This document shows, piece by piece, positions 48,162 to 58,148 of a DNA stretch of 64,000 bases (the stretch's first letter is position 1; every line of letters begins with the position of its first letter). The DNA is taken from assembly GCF_003429005.1 (NCBI RefSeq), contig NZ_QVQV01000002.1, positions 124,001 through 188,000 on the forward strand. Reading direction: 5' to 3'. A program made the position numbers and the translations under genes. Below the pieces are notes generated by a model. It made no database searches and was not told the origin of the DNA. It saw nothing but the letters and a program-made list of their open reading frames with translations. The DNA is from Paraburkholderia sp. DHOC27. Its GTDB lineage: Bacteria; Pseudomonadota; Gammaproteobacteria; Burkholderiales; Burkholderiaceae.

Positions 48162-50336
48162 ATGACTCAGACGACCAAGGCAGGCGGACTGCAGGTAGCC
48201 GCGAATCTCTTCCAGTTTGTCGAACAGGAGGCCCTGCCGGGCACCGGTGTCGACAGCGACGCATTCTGGAACGGGTTCGGCGCGCTCGTGCACGACCTCG
48301 CCCCGAAGAACCGCGCGCTGCTGGCCGAGCGCGACCGCCTGCAAACCGAACTCGATCAATGGCACCGCGCGCATCCCGGCCCGGTGCGCGACCTCGCCGC
48401 CTACCGCAGCTTCCTCGAAAGCATCGGCTATATCGTGCCGGTGCCCGCCAAGGTGAGCGCCACGACCGACCACGTGGACCGCGAGATTGCCGAGCAGGCT
48501 GGCCCGCAACTGGTGGTGCCGCTGTCCAACCAGCGTTATGCACTCAACGCCGCCAATGCGCGTTGGGGCAGCCTGTACGACGCGCTGTACGGCACCGACG
48601 CCATTCCCGACACCGACGGCGCTGCAAAGCAGGCCGCCTTCAACCCCGTGCGCGGCGAGCGCGTGATCGCGCGGGCGCGTGCCTTCCTCGATCAGGCGGC
48701 GCCGCTCGCAAGCGGCTCGCACGTGGATGCCACGCGCTACAGCGTCGAAGACGGCAAACTGGTGGTGACGTTCAAGAGCGGCAGCAGCGTACTGAAAACG
48801 CCGGCGCAGTTCATCGGCTATCAAGGCGAAGCGGGCGCGCCCTCCGCCGTGCTGCTCAAGCACAACGGCCTGCACTTCGAAATCCAGATCGACGCCAGCG
48901 ACTCGATCGGCAAGACCGACAGCGCGCACGTCAAGGACGTGCTGATGGAAGCGGCGGTGAGCACGATCATCGACTGCGAAGACTCGGTGGCCGCCGTCGA
49001 CGCGGACGACAAGGTCCAGCTCTATCGCAACTGGCTCGGTCTGATGAACGGCGATCTCACGGAAGAGGTCACCAAGAACGGCAAGACCTTCACGCGCCGC
49101 CTCAACGCGGATCGCGAATACACCGGCGCGGACGGCGCGAACGTGAAACTGCACGGCCGCTCGCTGCTGTTCATCCGCAACGTGGGTCACCTGATGACCA
49201 ACCCGGCGGTGCTCGATCGCGACGGCAACGAAATTCCGGAAGGGATTCTCGATGCCGTCATCACCACGCTGTGCGCGCTGCACGACCGTCAGCACAAGCT
49301 CAACTCGCGCACCGGCTCGATCTACATCGTCAAGCCGAAGATGCACGGCCCGGCTGAAGTCGCGTTTGCGAGCGAGCTGTTTGCACGCGTCGAAGACCTG
49401 CTCGGGCTCGAACGCAATGCGATCAAGATGGGCATCATGGACGAGGAACGCCGTACCAGCGTGAACCTCGCCGCCTGTATCGCGCAGGCCTCGGAGCGTG
49501 TCGCGTTCATCAACACCGGCTTTCTCGACCGCACCGGCGACGAGATGCATACCGCCATGGAAGCGGGCCCGATGCTGCGCAAGGGCGACATGAAATCCAC
49601 CGCGTGGATCAGCGCCTACGAGCGCAGCAACGTGCTGGTGGGTCTGGCTGCGGGCCTGCGTGGCCGCGCGCAGATCGGCAAGGGCATGTGGGCCATGCCG
49701 GATCTGATGCACGCCATGCTGGAACAGAAAATCGCTCATCCGAAGGCCGGCGCCAACACCGCGTGGGTGCCCTCGCCCACCGCCGCCACGCTGCATGCGT
49801 TGCACTACCATCAGGTGGACGTGCAGGCGGTGCAAAAGGAACTGGAAAAGATCGACCTGGCGAGCGTGCGCGACGAACTGCTCGACGGTCTGCTGACCAT
49901 TCCGGTGGTCGAAGCCGCGAAGTGGAGCGACGACGAGATCCGCCAGGAAGTCGAAAACAACGCACAGGGCATTCTCGGCTACGTGGTGCGCTGGGTGGAT
50001 CAGGGCGTGGGTTGCTCGAAGGTGCCGGACATCAACAACGTCGGCTTGATGGAAGACCGCGCCACGCTGCGCATTTCCAGCCAGCACATCGCGAACTGGC
50101 TGTACCACGGCGTCGTCACGCGTGAACTGGTGCAGGAGACTTTCGAGCGCATGGCGAAGGTGGTGGATCAGCAGAATGCGGGCGACCCGCACTATCAGCC
50201 GATGGCGCCCAACTTCGACGCGTCGCTCGCCTTCAAGGCCGCCTGTGCGCTGGTGTACGAAGGCCGTCAGCAGCCAAGCGGCTACACCGAGCCGTTGCTC
50301 CACAAGTTCCGGCTCGAGGTAAAGAAGGCGTCCTGA
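48162..50336 (+). CDS. glcB: Malate synthase G
   Basis: 724 residues, the usual malate synthase G length. The ATG at 48162 has GGAG 6 bases upstream, which favours it over an ATG at 48150 that overlaps that site. It condenses glyoxylate with acetyl-CoA to malate. Family stretches: [17 protein letters not shown] with catalytic Asp/Glu, [41 protein letters not shown] and [16 protein letters not shown]. It completes glycolate/glyoxylate use with the GlcG-like neighbour. Confidence 0.96.
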   Translation: MTQTTKAGGLQVAANLFQFVEQEALPGTGVDSDAFWNGFGALVHDLAPKNRALLAERDRLQTELDQWHRAHPGPVRDLAAYRSFLESIGYIVPVPAKVSATTDHVDREIAEQAGPQLVVPLSNQRYALNAANARWGSLYDALYGTDAIPDTDGAAKQAAFNPVRGERVIARARAFLDQAAPLASGSHVDATRYSVEDGKLVVTFKSGSSVLKTPAQFIGYQGEAGAPSAVLLKHNGLHFEIQIDASDSIGKTDSAHVKDVLMEAAVSTIIDCEDSVAAVDADDKVQLYRNWLGLMNGDLTEEVTKNGKTFTRRLNADREYTGADGANVKLHGRSLLFIRNVGHLMTNPAVLDRDGNEIPEGILDAVITTLCALHDRQHKLNSRTGSIYIVKPKMHGPAEVAFASELFARVEDLLGLERNAIKMGIMDEERRTSVNLAACIAQASERVAFINTGFLDRTGDEMHTAMEAGPMLRKGDMKSTAWISAYERSNVLVGLAAGLRGRAQIGKGMWAMPDLMHAMLEQKIAHPKAGANTAWVPSPTAATLHALHYHQVDVQAVQKELEKIDLASVRDELLDGLLTIPVVEAAKWSDDEIRQEVENNAQGILGYVVRWVDQGVGCSKVPDINNVGLMEDRATLRISSQHIANWLYHGVVTRELVQETFERMAKVVDQQNAGDPHYQPMAPNFDASLAFKAACALVYEGRQQPSGYTEPLLHKFRLEVKKAS

Positions 50337-50375
50337 CCGGGGCCGCCGGGGTCATCGCGTGGGAGGTCGCTAGTC

Positions 50376-51032
50376 ATGGACCGCATCTTTGCGAATCGAA
50401 CGGAAGCCGGCCGCGCGCTCGCGCGGCATCTGCGTGCTTATGCAAAACGCCCTGACGTGGTGGTGCTCGCACTGCCGCCCGGGGGCGTGCCGGTGGCCTG
50501 GGAAGTGGCCGCCGCGCTGGAGGCGCCGCTCGATCTGTTGATGGTGCGCAAGCTCGGGGTGCCCTGGCAGGAAGAACTGGCGATGGGCGCGCTGGCCTCG
50601 GGTGGTGCGCTTTACGTGGACCATGCGCTGATGCGCGAAGCTGCGGTCGGCGAGCCCGAATTTGCTCAGGCACTCGCTGCCGCACGGCTCGAACTGGCGC
50701 GGCGCGAAATCCTGTACCGCGCGGCTCGACCGGCGGTGGACGTAACAGCGCGCGTCGCCATCGTGGTGGATGACGGCATGGCCACGGGTGCCACGCTGCT
50801 CGCCGCGGTGCGCGCCCTGCGCGGCCACGCGCCGGCGAAAATCGTGGCGGCGCTGCCGGTTGCGCCGCACGATGCCCGCGCAAGACTCGGCGACGCCATC
50901 GACGAATTCGTCTGTGTGATGACGCCGCGAGTCTTTTTCAGCGTTGGGCAGTTCTACGACGACTTCGCCGAAACCACCGACGACGACGTACGCGCGCTGC
51001 TGGCCTCAGCGTTCAGGCCGCCGCAGCCGTGA
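50376..51032 (+). CDS. Phosphoribosyltransferase-family protein
   Basis: 218 residues. The PRPP-binding motif is [14 protein letters not shown], with [12 protein letters not shown] as the earlier loop. The type resembles the stand-alone PRTase proteins often found beside stress genes rather than a purine or pyrimidine salvage enzyme. The substrate is not assignable. It starts 39 bases after glcB and may be cotranscribed. It overlaps the convergent galU gene by 20 bases. Confidence 0.85.
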   Translation: MDRIFANRTEAGRALARHLRAYAKRPDVVVLALPPGGVPVAWEVAAALEAPLDLLMVRKLGVPWQEELAMGALASGGALYVDHALMREAAVGEPEFAQALAAARLELARREILYRAARPAVDVTARVAIVVDDGMATGATLLAAVRALRGHAPAKIVAALPVAPHDARARLGDAIDEFVCVMTPRVFFSVGQFYDDFAETTDDDVRALLASAFRPPQP

Positions 51033-51906
51033 GATGCAGCGGCAGATAGCTCTGCAGATACGCCTCGAAATCCGCTTTCACTTCCGGATGACGCAGCGCG
51101 AATTCCACCGTCGCCTTCAGGTAGCCCAGCTTGCTGCCGCAATCGAAGCGCGTGCCGAAGTAGCGATAAGCCAGCACCTGTTCTTCGCTCAGCAGCGACT
51201 CCAGCGCGTCGGTCAGTTGCAGTTCGCCGCCCGCGCCCGGCTTGAGCGCGCGGATATGCTTGAAGATGGTCGGCATCAGCACATAGCGGCCCACCACGCC
51301 GAGATTGGACGGCGCGTCGCTCGGCGCCGGCTTTTCGACGATACCCGACAGCTTGATCACGTCCTCTTCCCACTCGCGTCCGTCCACCACGCCGTACGAA
51401 CGGCTGTCCTCCCGCGCGATGGTTTCCACGCCCACCACCGAGCTGTGATAGTGATTGAAGACGTTGACGAGCTGCTTCATGACCGGCTGCGTGCTGTGCA
51501 GCAGGTCGTCCGCGAGAATCACGGCGAACGGGCTGTCGCCCACCAGCTTTTCCGCGCACATCACGGCGTGACCGAGACCGAGTGCCTCGGCCTGGCGCAC
51601 GTAAAAACAGTCGACGTTCGCGGGCTTGATGCTGCGAACGAGTTCGAGCAGTTGCGCCTTGCCGCGCGCTTCCAGTTCCGACTCGATCTCATAGGACTTG
51701 TCGAAGTGATCCTCGATGGCGCGCTTGCTGCGGCCCGTCACGAAGATCATTTCGGTGATGCCGGCCGCGATGGCCTCTTCCACGGCGTACTGGATCAGAG
51801 GCTTGTCGACGATGGGCAGCATTTCCTTGGGGCTTGCCTTGGTGGCCGGCAGGAACCGTGTCCCGAGACCCGCCACGGGAAATACGGCTTTAGTGACTTT
51901 CAGCAT
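51013..51906 (-). CDS. galU: UTP-glucose-1-phosphate uridylyltransferase
   Basis: 297 residues from the ATG at 51906 ([20 protein letters not shown], the standard start). The nucleotide-binding [19 protein letters not shown] and [13 protein letters not shown], and VILADDLL are intact. It makes UDP-glucose, a precursor for exopolysaccharide and lipopolysaccharide. Its place beside acyltransferase, glycosyltransferase and flippase genes matches bceT of the cepacian bce-II cluster. An ATG 15 bases upstream is possible. Confidence 0.94.
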   Translation of the reverse strand: MLKVTKAVFPVAGLGTRFLPATKASPKEMLPIVDKPLIQYAVEEAIAAGITEMIFVTGRSKRAIEDHFDKSYEIESELEARGKAQLLELVRSIKPANVDCFYVRQAEALGLGHAVMCAEKLVGDSPFAVILADDLLHSTQPVMKQLVNVFNHYHSSVVGVETIAREDSRSYGVVDGREWEEDVIKLSGIVEKPAPSDAPSNLGVVGRYVLMPTIFKHIRALKPGAGGELQLTDALESLLSEEQVLAYRYFGTRFDCGSKLGYLKATVEFALRHPEVKADFEAYLQSYLPLHLTAAAA

Positions 51907-52065
51907 GGTATGCATTCCCACATCGGTTGTTGAACAGGTGTAATTCGCCTCGCGGACGGCGAACGGGTCCGCTACAGATGTTCCTGAAAGCTGATCTAGC
52001 CTTCGATAAAAATTAAACGCAGACTTTTAAAAAAATCTCTCTGGTTCTGGCTGATTCATTCGGAA

Positions 52066-52221
52066 TTAAATCGCCTCCTCCTCGCCCTCATCGGCAGGCG
52101 GCATTCTGGCGGGATTGATCCGCACACGGCCAATGGGCTCGTTGCGCAACGCCTCACGGTAGGCCGACGCGGCCACCAGAATCAGGAGCACGGCAATGCC
52201 GGCGAGCAGATGCAGGTTCAT
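52066..52221 (-). CDS. Small single-TM protein (51 residues)
   Basis: Sequence begins MNLHLLAGIAVLLILVAASA, an N-terminal TM helix, then YREALRNEPIGRVRINPARM and a strongly acidic end. The upstream AGGTGGAG is a good ribosome-binding site ending 3 bases before the ATG. It lies between galU and the acyltransferase gene, in the exopolysaccharide block. No family is recognised. The clean TM and ribosome-binding site support it. Confidence 0.68.
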   Translation of the reverse strand: MNLHLLAGIAVLLILVAASAYREALRNEPIGRVRINPARMPPADEGEEEAI

Positions 52222-52493
52222 GACTCCACCTCGGGTCAGAAGAATCAGAGCATCAAACTACCATGAAAAAAACGGTAAATAATTCGTCGCATGAATCACA
52301 AACGCATTGATAAAAATGCGCAATAAATCTCATACCACCGGGGCAACAGGCGGAGAATTTTTATTCAATTATTTACGCTCGCACTGCACTAGGATGGCCG
52401 TGCGGCTGCACATGCGTTCTTCGAGGCATTCAGGCAACGCATGTTGCGTCACGCCGCGTCACCAGCCCCTCACCTGTATGGAAAGGACCGCGT

Positions 52494-53717
52494 ATGAGCG
52501 ACCCCGCCTTCGATCCGAGCCGCGCCTCCCTGCCGTTTCACACGCACCCGCAGCGCACAGCGCGCACGGAGCGGGTCGAAACACGCGCGGACGCCGCCGG
52601 CAAGGAACACGTCATCGACGCCATGCGCGGGTTCGCCGCGCTGCTCGTCGCGTATTTTCATTGCCGCCAGGTCGTGTGGGTGGGCATGCAGAGCTTCCAC
52701 GCAAGCGTCGGTCATGCGCTCAGTCTGAACGCCATCGCGGCGTATCTGACCTTCCCGATCGCATGGGGCTCGGCTGGCGTGCCGATTTTTTTCGTCATCA
52801 GCGGCTACTGCATTCATCGCGGCGCGGCATTCAAGCTCGCGAGCGACCCGGCGTACCGGCTCGACAACACCAATTTCTGGGCGCGGCGTTTTGCGCGCAT
52901 CTATCCGGTGCTGCTCGCGGCGTTGCTGCTGACCTTCGCGCTCGACTGGGCCAGCCTGCATCTGCCGCCGGTCAATCACAAGGTGCGTGAGATTGGGCTG
53001 CACGCGTTCCTTGTCAACCTGTTTTCGCTGCAAGGCGTGGCGGGCAAGACCTACGGCTCGAATGGCGCGCTCTGGACGCTGTCGCTCGAAGTGCAGTTCT
53101 ATGTGATCTATCCATTGCTGTTTGCCTTGCGGCGGCGCATCGGCATGAACTGGGTGCTCGCCATCGTGGGGCTCGTCAATCTCGTCTCGGCCTACGCGCT
53201 CGAACGTCACGACATCCAGTTCTTCACTTCGTACTGGTTTTCGTGGACCCTCGGTGCGTGGATCGCGGACGCCAAGGCGCGTGCGGCCGTTTCGAAGCAA
53301 GCGGCACGGCCCGCCTCCGTGTGGTGGTACGCGGTCGCAGCGGGTCTCGTTGCGGCGGGCTGCGTGGCCTTTCACTTCGGTCAGTACGGTGCGTTTCAAT
53401 TGTGGGCACTGGGTTTTGCGTTCTATCTGTACAAGGCGCTCGAGCGTCGCACGGCGGCTTCGTGGCTTTCCGCCGGATTGTCGCGCTTTGGCGACTTCAG
53501 CTTTTCGCTGTATCTGATCCACTTGCCTATCTTCGTGCTGCTGTCGTCGCTGCTGTATCGCTCGGCCTTGCAGATGTCGATCTGGCCGTCGTTCGGTTTC
53601 ATGCTGGTCGCGATCCCGGTGGCGTATCTGTTCTATCGGCTGGTCGAATTGCCGGCCATGCAATGGTCCGCGAGTTTGAAGCCCAAGAACCGGCGCGTCG
53701 CTTCTCTAAACGGCTGA
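52494..53717 (+). CDS. Membrane acyltransferase (acyltransferase 3 family), BceS-like
   Basis: 407 residues with about ten TM helices. Family marks: IDAMRGFAALLVAYFHCRQ with the catalytic His, PIFFVISGYCIHRG, and FWARRFARIYPVLL. Such OafA-type enzymes transfer acetyl or other acyl groups onto exported sugars from the cytoplasmic side. The position between galU and the fused glycosyltransferase corresponds to bceS in bce-II. An AAAGGA site precedes the ATG. A long bidirectional terminator follows. Confidence 0.88.
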   Translation: MSDPAFDPSRASLPFHTHPQRTARTERVETRADAAGKEHVIDAMRGFAALLVAYFHCRQVVWVGMQSFHASVGHALSLNAIAAYLTFPIAWGSAGVPIFFVISGYCIHRGAAFKLASDPAYRLDNTNFWARRFARIYPVLLAALLLTFALDWASLHLPPVNHKVREIGLHAFLVNLFSLQGVAGKTYGSNGALWTLSLEVQFYVIYPLLFALRRRIGMNWVLAIVGLVNLVSAYALERHDIQFFTSYWFSWTLGAWIADAKARAAVSKQAARPASVWWYAVAAGLVAAGCVAFHFGQYGAFQLWALGFAFYLYKALERRTAASWLSAGLSRFGDFSFSLYLIHLPIFVLLSSLLYRSALQMSIWPSFGFMLVAIPVAYLFYRLVELPAMQWSASLKPKNRRVASLNG

Positions 53718-53843
53718 CACGCAACAACGCATGGCCGCGGTGCGAGGACGGCACGTCAACAACAGAAACGGGTCCCTCGCGTCTTTGTTTTACACAGCGG
53801 CTGTTTGACGTGAACGACGCATCAACCCGTCAGCACAAAAGTT

Positions 53844-53889
53844 AAAGGCCGCGGTGCCGTCCTGTAAGGGACATCACCGCGGCCTTTTT
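53844..53889. terminator. Bidirectional intrinsic terminator
   Basis: Perfect 13-bp arms AAAGGCCGCGGTG and CACCGCGGCCTTT around an 18-base loop, with TTTTT on the plus strand and TTTAACTTTTG on the minus strand. It sits between the convergent acyltransferase and glycosyltransferase genes and serves both. Confidence 0.92.
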
Positions 53890-53921
53890 GCCTGTTGCCG
53901 CGAGGCTTGCTCGGGAAAGGA

Positions 53922-56441
53922 TTACCCCGCCACCACGCCGTTCAGGATACGCGCCACGCCATCCACGTAATTGGCGGCGCCAAAGCGATTCAACGCCGTG
54001 CGATAGCCGTTGTTCACCAGCCGCTCGCGTAGTTCGCCGTTCGAGCGCAGTTCGGCCAGCGTATCGGCGAGTGTATGCGCATCACCCGGCGTGCACAGCA
54101 GGCCGTTCTCGTGATCGTCGATGATCTCCAGCACGCCACCCGCGCGCGACGCCACCACCGGCCGCTGCGCCAGCATCCCTTCCACGATCACCCGGCCAAA
54201 CGGCTCCGGTGTAATGGACGTGTGCACCACGGCATCCACTGCGCACATGCAGGCCGCGATATCGTGCTGAAAACCGAGGAAATGCACGCGGTCACCGAGT
54301 CCGTGCTTCGCCACGAAGGCGCGCAACTCGACCTCGTAAGCGTCCTCGCCGAAAAGCGGCGCGCCCACCAGCACGGCATGCATATGCGGGTTGAGCACCA
54401 TCGCTTCGAGCAGCACGTGTTGCCCCTTCCAGCGCGCGAGGCGGCTAAACGAGCCCGCGAGAAACGCGTCCTGCGGCAGATTCAGGCGCGCGCGCAAGGT
54501 GGCTTGCGGGACGTGACGCAGGGCGTCGAAGGCATCCGAAGGGATGCCGTTGAACACCACGTCGATCCGTTTCGCGTCGAAACCGGTCAACTCGGAAAAT
54601 GCCTTGGCGGACGCGGCGGAATTCGCGATCACATGCGCGAGACCGAGCCGCGCGCACCATTTGATGATCTGCAACTGCTTCGCGCCGAAATGCTCCGCGC
54701 TGACGATATCGCGCAGATGCCACACCACGGGCCGCCGCGCGAGCCGCCCGGCGATGGCGCCAATCACCATCGCGCGCTGCGTGTTGGCGTACAGCACATC
54801 AGCCGTACGTGCACGCGCGACCGTGGCGCGCACCAGCGCCGCCACGCCCTTGAGCGCCTGCCCAAGCGGCGGCGTGCCGCCCTGCTTGCGCACTTCGCGC
54901 AACGCGCCGGAATCCAGCACGCGCACGTTCACGCCAGCCGTGTCGAGCGCGGTACGAAACGGGCCGTCGTCGAACAGCACGACTTCGATGCGCGAGCGCA
55001 ACGCCTTCACGATCTCCAGCAACGATAATTCCGCGCCGCCAAGTACGCCGCTTTGGTCGAGCGCCAGAATGCGGGGCGCGTGTGAGGCGGCAGACTTCTC
55101 AGCAGGTTGACGTAAGGTCTGAGGCAACGCGTCTGCCACCGCTCCTGCCACCGCTTCTGCCACATACGGTTCGAACGCAGGCAACATCGCGCCCTGCATC
55201 GCCGGCACAGCGGCGCGTACATGGGCAAAGAAACGCTCGCGAAAACGCGCGGTGGAAAAACGTTCGGCATTCGCGCGGCAATCTTTGGCGGCGAAGCTGC
55301 CGGCATGCGAGTCGAACGCTTCAACGGCGGCGATGATCGACTCGGCGCGTTGTTCATCGAAAAACATGCCAGTGGGCCGTGGGTCCGACAAATCGCGCAC
55401 AGTCTCCAACGCCCCGCCCTTGCCATACGCAATCACGGGCGTGCCGCAAGCCTGCGCCTCCACCACCGAAATGCCGAAGTCCTCCTCGGCCGCGAACACG
55501 AAGGCCTTCGCGCGCTGCATATGATCCTGCAGCACCTTGAACGGCTGATAACCCATGATCTGCACATTCGCCGACGCCTTGGCGCGGATCTTCTGCATAT
55601 CCGGTCCATCTCCGATCACGACGAGACGCCGCTGCGGCATGCGCGCGAACGCTTCCACGATCAGATCGATCTTCTTGTACGGCACCATGCGCGACGCCGT
55701 CAGATAGAAGTCGTCCTTTTGCTCGTGCAACGCGAACGCGTCGACATCGACCGGCGGGAAAATGACCTGCGCCTCGCGCTGATAGACCTTGCGGATACGC
55801 CGCGCGATGAACTCCGAATTGGCCACGAAGGTGTCCACGGAGTTCGAGGTGCGGATATCCCAGTTGCGCATGTAATGCAAAATCATCCGCGCGAGCGCCG
55901 ACTTCGGCCCGCTGGTGAGCTTCGACTGCTGAAGATACTGATGCTGCAAATCCCACGCATAGCGGATCGGCGAATGCACGTAGCTGATGTGCACCTGGTC
56001 AGGCCCGGTCAGCACGCCTTTGGCCACCGCGTGACTGCTCGAAATGACTACGTCGTAGGCCGAGACGTCTAGCTGTTCGATCGCGATCGGCATCAACGGC
56101 AGATAGGCGCGGTATTTCGTGCGCGCCTTCGGCAGCTTCTGGATAAACGAGGTGGTCACCGGTTTGCCGCGCAGAAAGCTGCGGTCCTCCAGAAAGTCGA
56201 CCACGCTAAACAGATCGGCATCCGGAAAGCACGCGACGATCTGTTCCAGCACGCGCTCGGCACCCGCGTAGGTGACGAGCCAGTCGTGCACGATTGCCAC
56301 CCGCACCTGCTTGCCTGCGGGCGGCACGCGGCGCGGTGGGGTTTCGCGTGCCGGTGGCGTAACCAGCGCAGCGGGCAATTGATCCAGCGCGCTGCGCTGA
56401 GCCGGCACCAGCACGGCTTCGTCCATGACTTCCTGGTTCAT
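53922..56441 (-). CDS. bceR: Bifunctional glycosyltransferase, GT4-GT4 fusion (BceR-like)
   Basis: 839 residues from the ATG at 56441. The first GT4 unit covers about 45-400 (VAIVHDWLVTYAGAERVLEQ; donor site AEEDFGISVVEAQACG). The second covers about 455-830 (ILALDQSGVLGGAELSLLEI; PEPFGRVIVEGMLAQ). A linker of about 45 residues rich in Ala/Val contains a 12-bp in-frame repeat. Both units keep the EX7E-type motif, so two successive sugars could be added to the lipid-linked repeat unit. The ATG overlaps the flippase stop by 4 bases, giving translational coupling. The fusion matches BceR of the cepacian bce-II cluster. Confidence 0.88.
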   Translation of the reverse strand: MNQEVMDEAVLVPAQRSALDQLPAALVTPPARETPPRRVPPAGKQVRVAIVHDWLVTYAGAERVLEQIVACFPDADLFSVVDFLEDRSFLRGKPVTTSFIQKLPKARTKYRAYLPLMPIAIEQLDVSAYDVVISSSHAVAKGVLTGPDQVHISYVHSPIRYAWDLQHQYLQQSKLTSGPKSALARMILHYMRNWDIRTSNSVDTFVANSEFIARRIRKVYQREAQVIFPPVDVDAFALHEQKDDFYLTASRMVPYKKIDLIVEAFARMPQRRLVVIGDGPDMQKIRAKASANVQIMGYQPFKVLQDHMQRAKAFVFAAEEDFGISVVEAQACGTPVIAYGKGGALETVRDLSDPRPTGMFFDEQRAESIIAAVEAFDSHAGSFAAKDCRANAERFSTARFRERFFAHVRAAVPAMQGAMLPAFEPYVAEAVAGAVADALPQTLRQPAEKSAASHAPRILALDQSGVLGGAELSLLEIVKALRSRIEVVLFDDGPFRTALDTAGVNVRVLDSGALREVRKQGGTPPLGQALKGVAALVRATVARARTADVLYANTQRAMVIGAIAGRLARRPVVWHLRDIVSAEHFGAKQLQIIKWCARLGLAHVIANSAASAKAFSELTGFDAKRIDVVFNGIPSDAFDALRHVPQATLRARLNLPQDAFLAGSFSRLARWKGQHVLLEAMVLNPHMHAVLVGAPLFGEDAYEVELRAFVAKHGLGDRVHFLGFQHDIAACMCAVDAVVHTSITPEPFGRVIVEGMLAQRPVVASRAGGVLEIIDDHENGLLCTPGDAHTLADTLAELRSNGELRERLVNNGYRTALNRFGAANYVDGVARILNGVVAG
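55129..55164. repeat. 12-bp in-frame tandem repeat, 3 units, in the GT4-GT4 linker
   Basis: Units GCGTCTGCCACC, GCTCCTGCCACC, GCTTCTGCCACA. On the minus strand they encode the Ala-rich linker between the two glycosyltransferase domains. Confidence 0.82.
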
Positions 56442-57904
56442 GCGCTCTTCCTCGGATTCAGTCGCAGCAGCAGCGAACGCGCAAGATCGCGCAAAGCGGG
56501 CGTGGTCGTGATCGACCACGCGAGATTGAGAGCCGCCACCAGCGAACCTGCGGCGACGGCCAGCGAAAGTGTGGGTACGAGTGCGGCGAGCCACAGACTC
56601 GCCAGCAGAAACACCAGATGCGCGAGCATGTCGAGCGCGATGGGCCGGGCGCGGATAGACGAGAAGCGCAGCAGCACGCCGTAGTCGAACAAGGCGCGGC
56701 CCGCGACGGCCACGGCAGCACCCGTCAGCCCGAAGTGACCGATGCCGAACCACAACGCAGCGGCAAAGAGCGGCAGTTCGAACACGCCCACCCGCGCCGC
56801 AACTGCGGGATTGACCTGCGACTGGATCATGATGCGCGTGACGTTGGCCTGCCCGACGAGCCATACCGAGATGATCAGCATGCGACCCACCGGTGCCGCA
56901 ACGGTGGCGATCTCGTCGCCCACCCACAGATGCAGGAACGGCCCGAGCACGAACATCGCGCCGAGCGTCACCGGCGTGAAGGCGGCATTCAGAAACTCGA
57001 GGGACTGCTGCGTGATCAGGTCCGCGTGCTCGCGTCCCACGGCGGACAGGCGCGGAAACAGCGTGCGCACCAGCGCGGTCGGCACGATGTTCAGACGCGT
57101 GACGAGGTTTTGCGGCACCGTATAGAACGTCACGAAGCGCGCGCCAAGACCCGTGCCGAGAAAGACCTTGTCGAGCGAATCGGCCACCATCGTCGTGACG
57201 CTGGCCACCAGCATCCAGCCGCCGAAGTTGAAGAGCCCTTTCGCCACCCCCAGTTGCGGTGGCAACACCTTGCGAATGCCCAGCACCTTGAACGACGACC
57301 AGCCGAGCATGGCCGCCGCGATCAGCCGCGCCACCACGGCGGCGGCCAGCACGTTTTGCAGGCTCGGTCCCATCAGCCAGGCCGCGCCGAGCGGCAACAA
57401 CTGGAAAATGAAGGTGCCGATGGTCTGGTTGGTGTTATAGATGCCGAAGCGTTCAGCGCCGTTGATCGCCCCGGCGAATACCCACGAGACGTTGGCAATG
57501 GGAATTGCAATGGCGAGCCACGGCAGCGCCATGTAGACCTCGTGCTGCAAGGCCGGTGTCACACGCGTGAAGTACGCGGTGTAAAGAAACGCGCCAAAAT
57601 AAATGATCAGGCCACCCACCACACCCGTCACCAGATTGAGCCAGGTGGCGCTCCAGAAAACGCGTGCGCTTTCGTCCGCATCGTTCGAGGCGAGTGCCTT
57701 CGAAATATGATTCTGTGCGGCCATGCTCATGCCGAGATCGAGAATCGAGAAATAGCCGATCAAGGTCCAGACGAGCGCAATCACGCCGTAACGTTCGACA
57801 CCCAGCAAGCGGATATACGATGGCACGGTGACGAGCGAAACGAAGGTGGGCAGTACGAGCCCAAAGAAGTTGATCGCTACGTTCCTGAGTATGCTTTTGT
57901 CCAT
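56438..57904 (-). CDS. Oligosaccharide flippase (Wzx/MATE-like)
   Basis: 488 residues, about 12-14 TM helices, opening MDKSILRNVAINFFGLVLPT, typical of the polysaccharide transporter family. It moves undecaprenyl-linked repeat units across the inner membrane. Charged residues within helices (GMSMAAQNHISKAL, VADSLDKVFLGTGLGARFVT) are as in Wzx proteins. Its stop overlaps the glycosyltransferase start. In the bce-II comparison it corresponds to bceQ. Confidence 0.9.
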   Translation of the reverse strand: MDKSILRNVAINFFGLVLPTFVSLVTVPSYIRLLGVERYGVIALVWTLIGYFSILDLGMSMAAQNHISKALASNDADESARVFWSATWLNLVTGVVGGLIIYFGAFLYTAYFTRVTPALQHEVYMALPWLAIAIPIANVSWVFAGAINGAERFGIYNTNQTIGTFIFQLLPLGAAWLMGPSLQNVLAAAVVARLIAAAMLGWSSFKVLGIRKVLPPQLGVAKGLFNFGGWMLVASVTTMVADSLDKVFLGTGLGARFVTFYTVPQNLVTRLNIVPTALVRTLFPRLSAVGREHADLITQQSLEFLNAAFTPVTLGAMFVLGPFLHLWVGDEIATVAAPVGRMLIISVWLVGQANVTRIMIQSQVNPAVAARVGVFELPLFAAALWFGIGHFGLTGAAVAVAGRALFDYGVLLRFSSIRARPIALDMLAHLVFLLASLWLAALVPTLSLAVAAGSLVAALNLAWSITTTPALRDLARSLLLRLNPRKSA

Positions 57905-58148
57905 CGGATGCCTTTTGAGTCAGAGGGGCGTGGCTTGCCGCAAGCGTTGCAGCACGTTGCAATGTGTCGTCATGCGACCGGCCGTGCCCAGGATTGCGCT
58001 TCGAGTAAAGCACGTAAAAAATGCGTTTCGCCGCTCAAAAATCGACAGAAAAATAATTCGCATCACTACGCACGCAGACCTGTATGCGGTGTTTCGTCAC
58101 CGTGCATGCAACGCCGTGCAATGCCGCACGTCGTGCCGCAGCGCTTCC

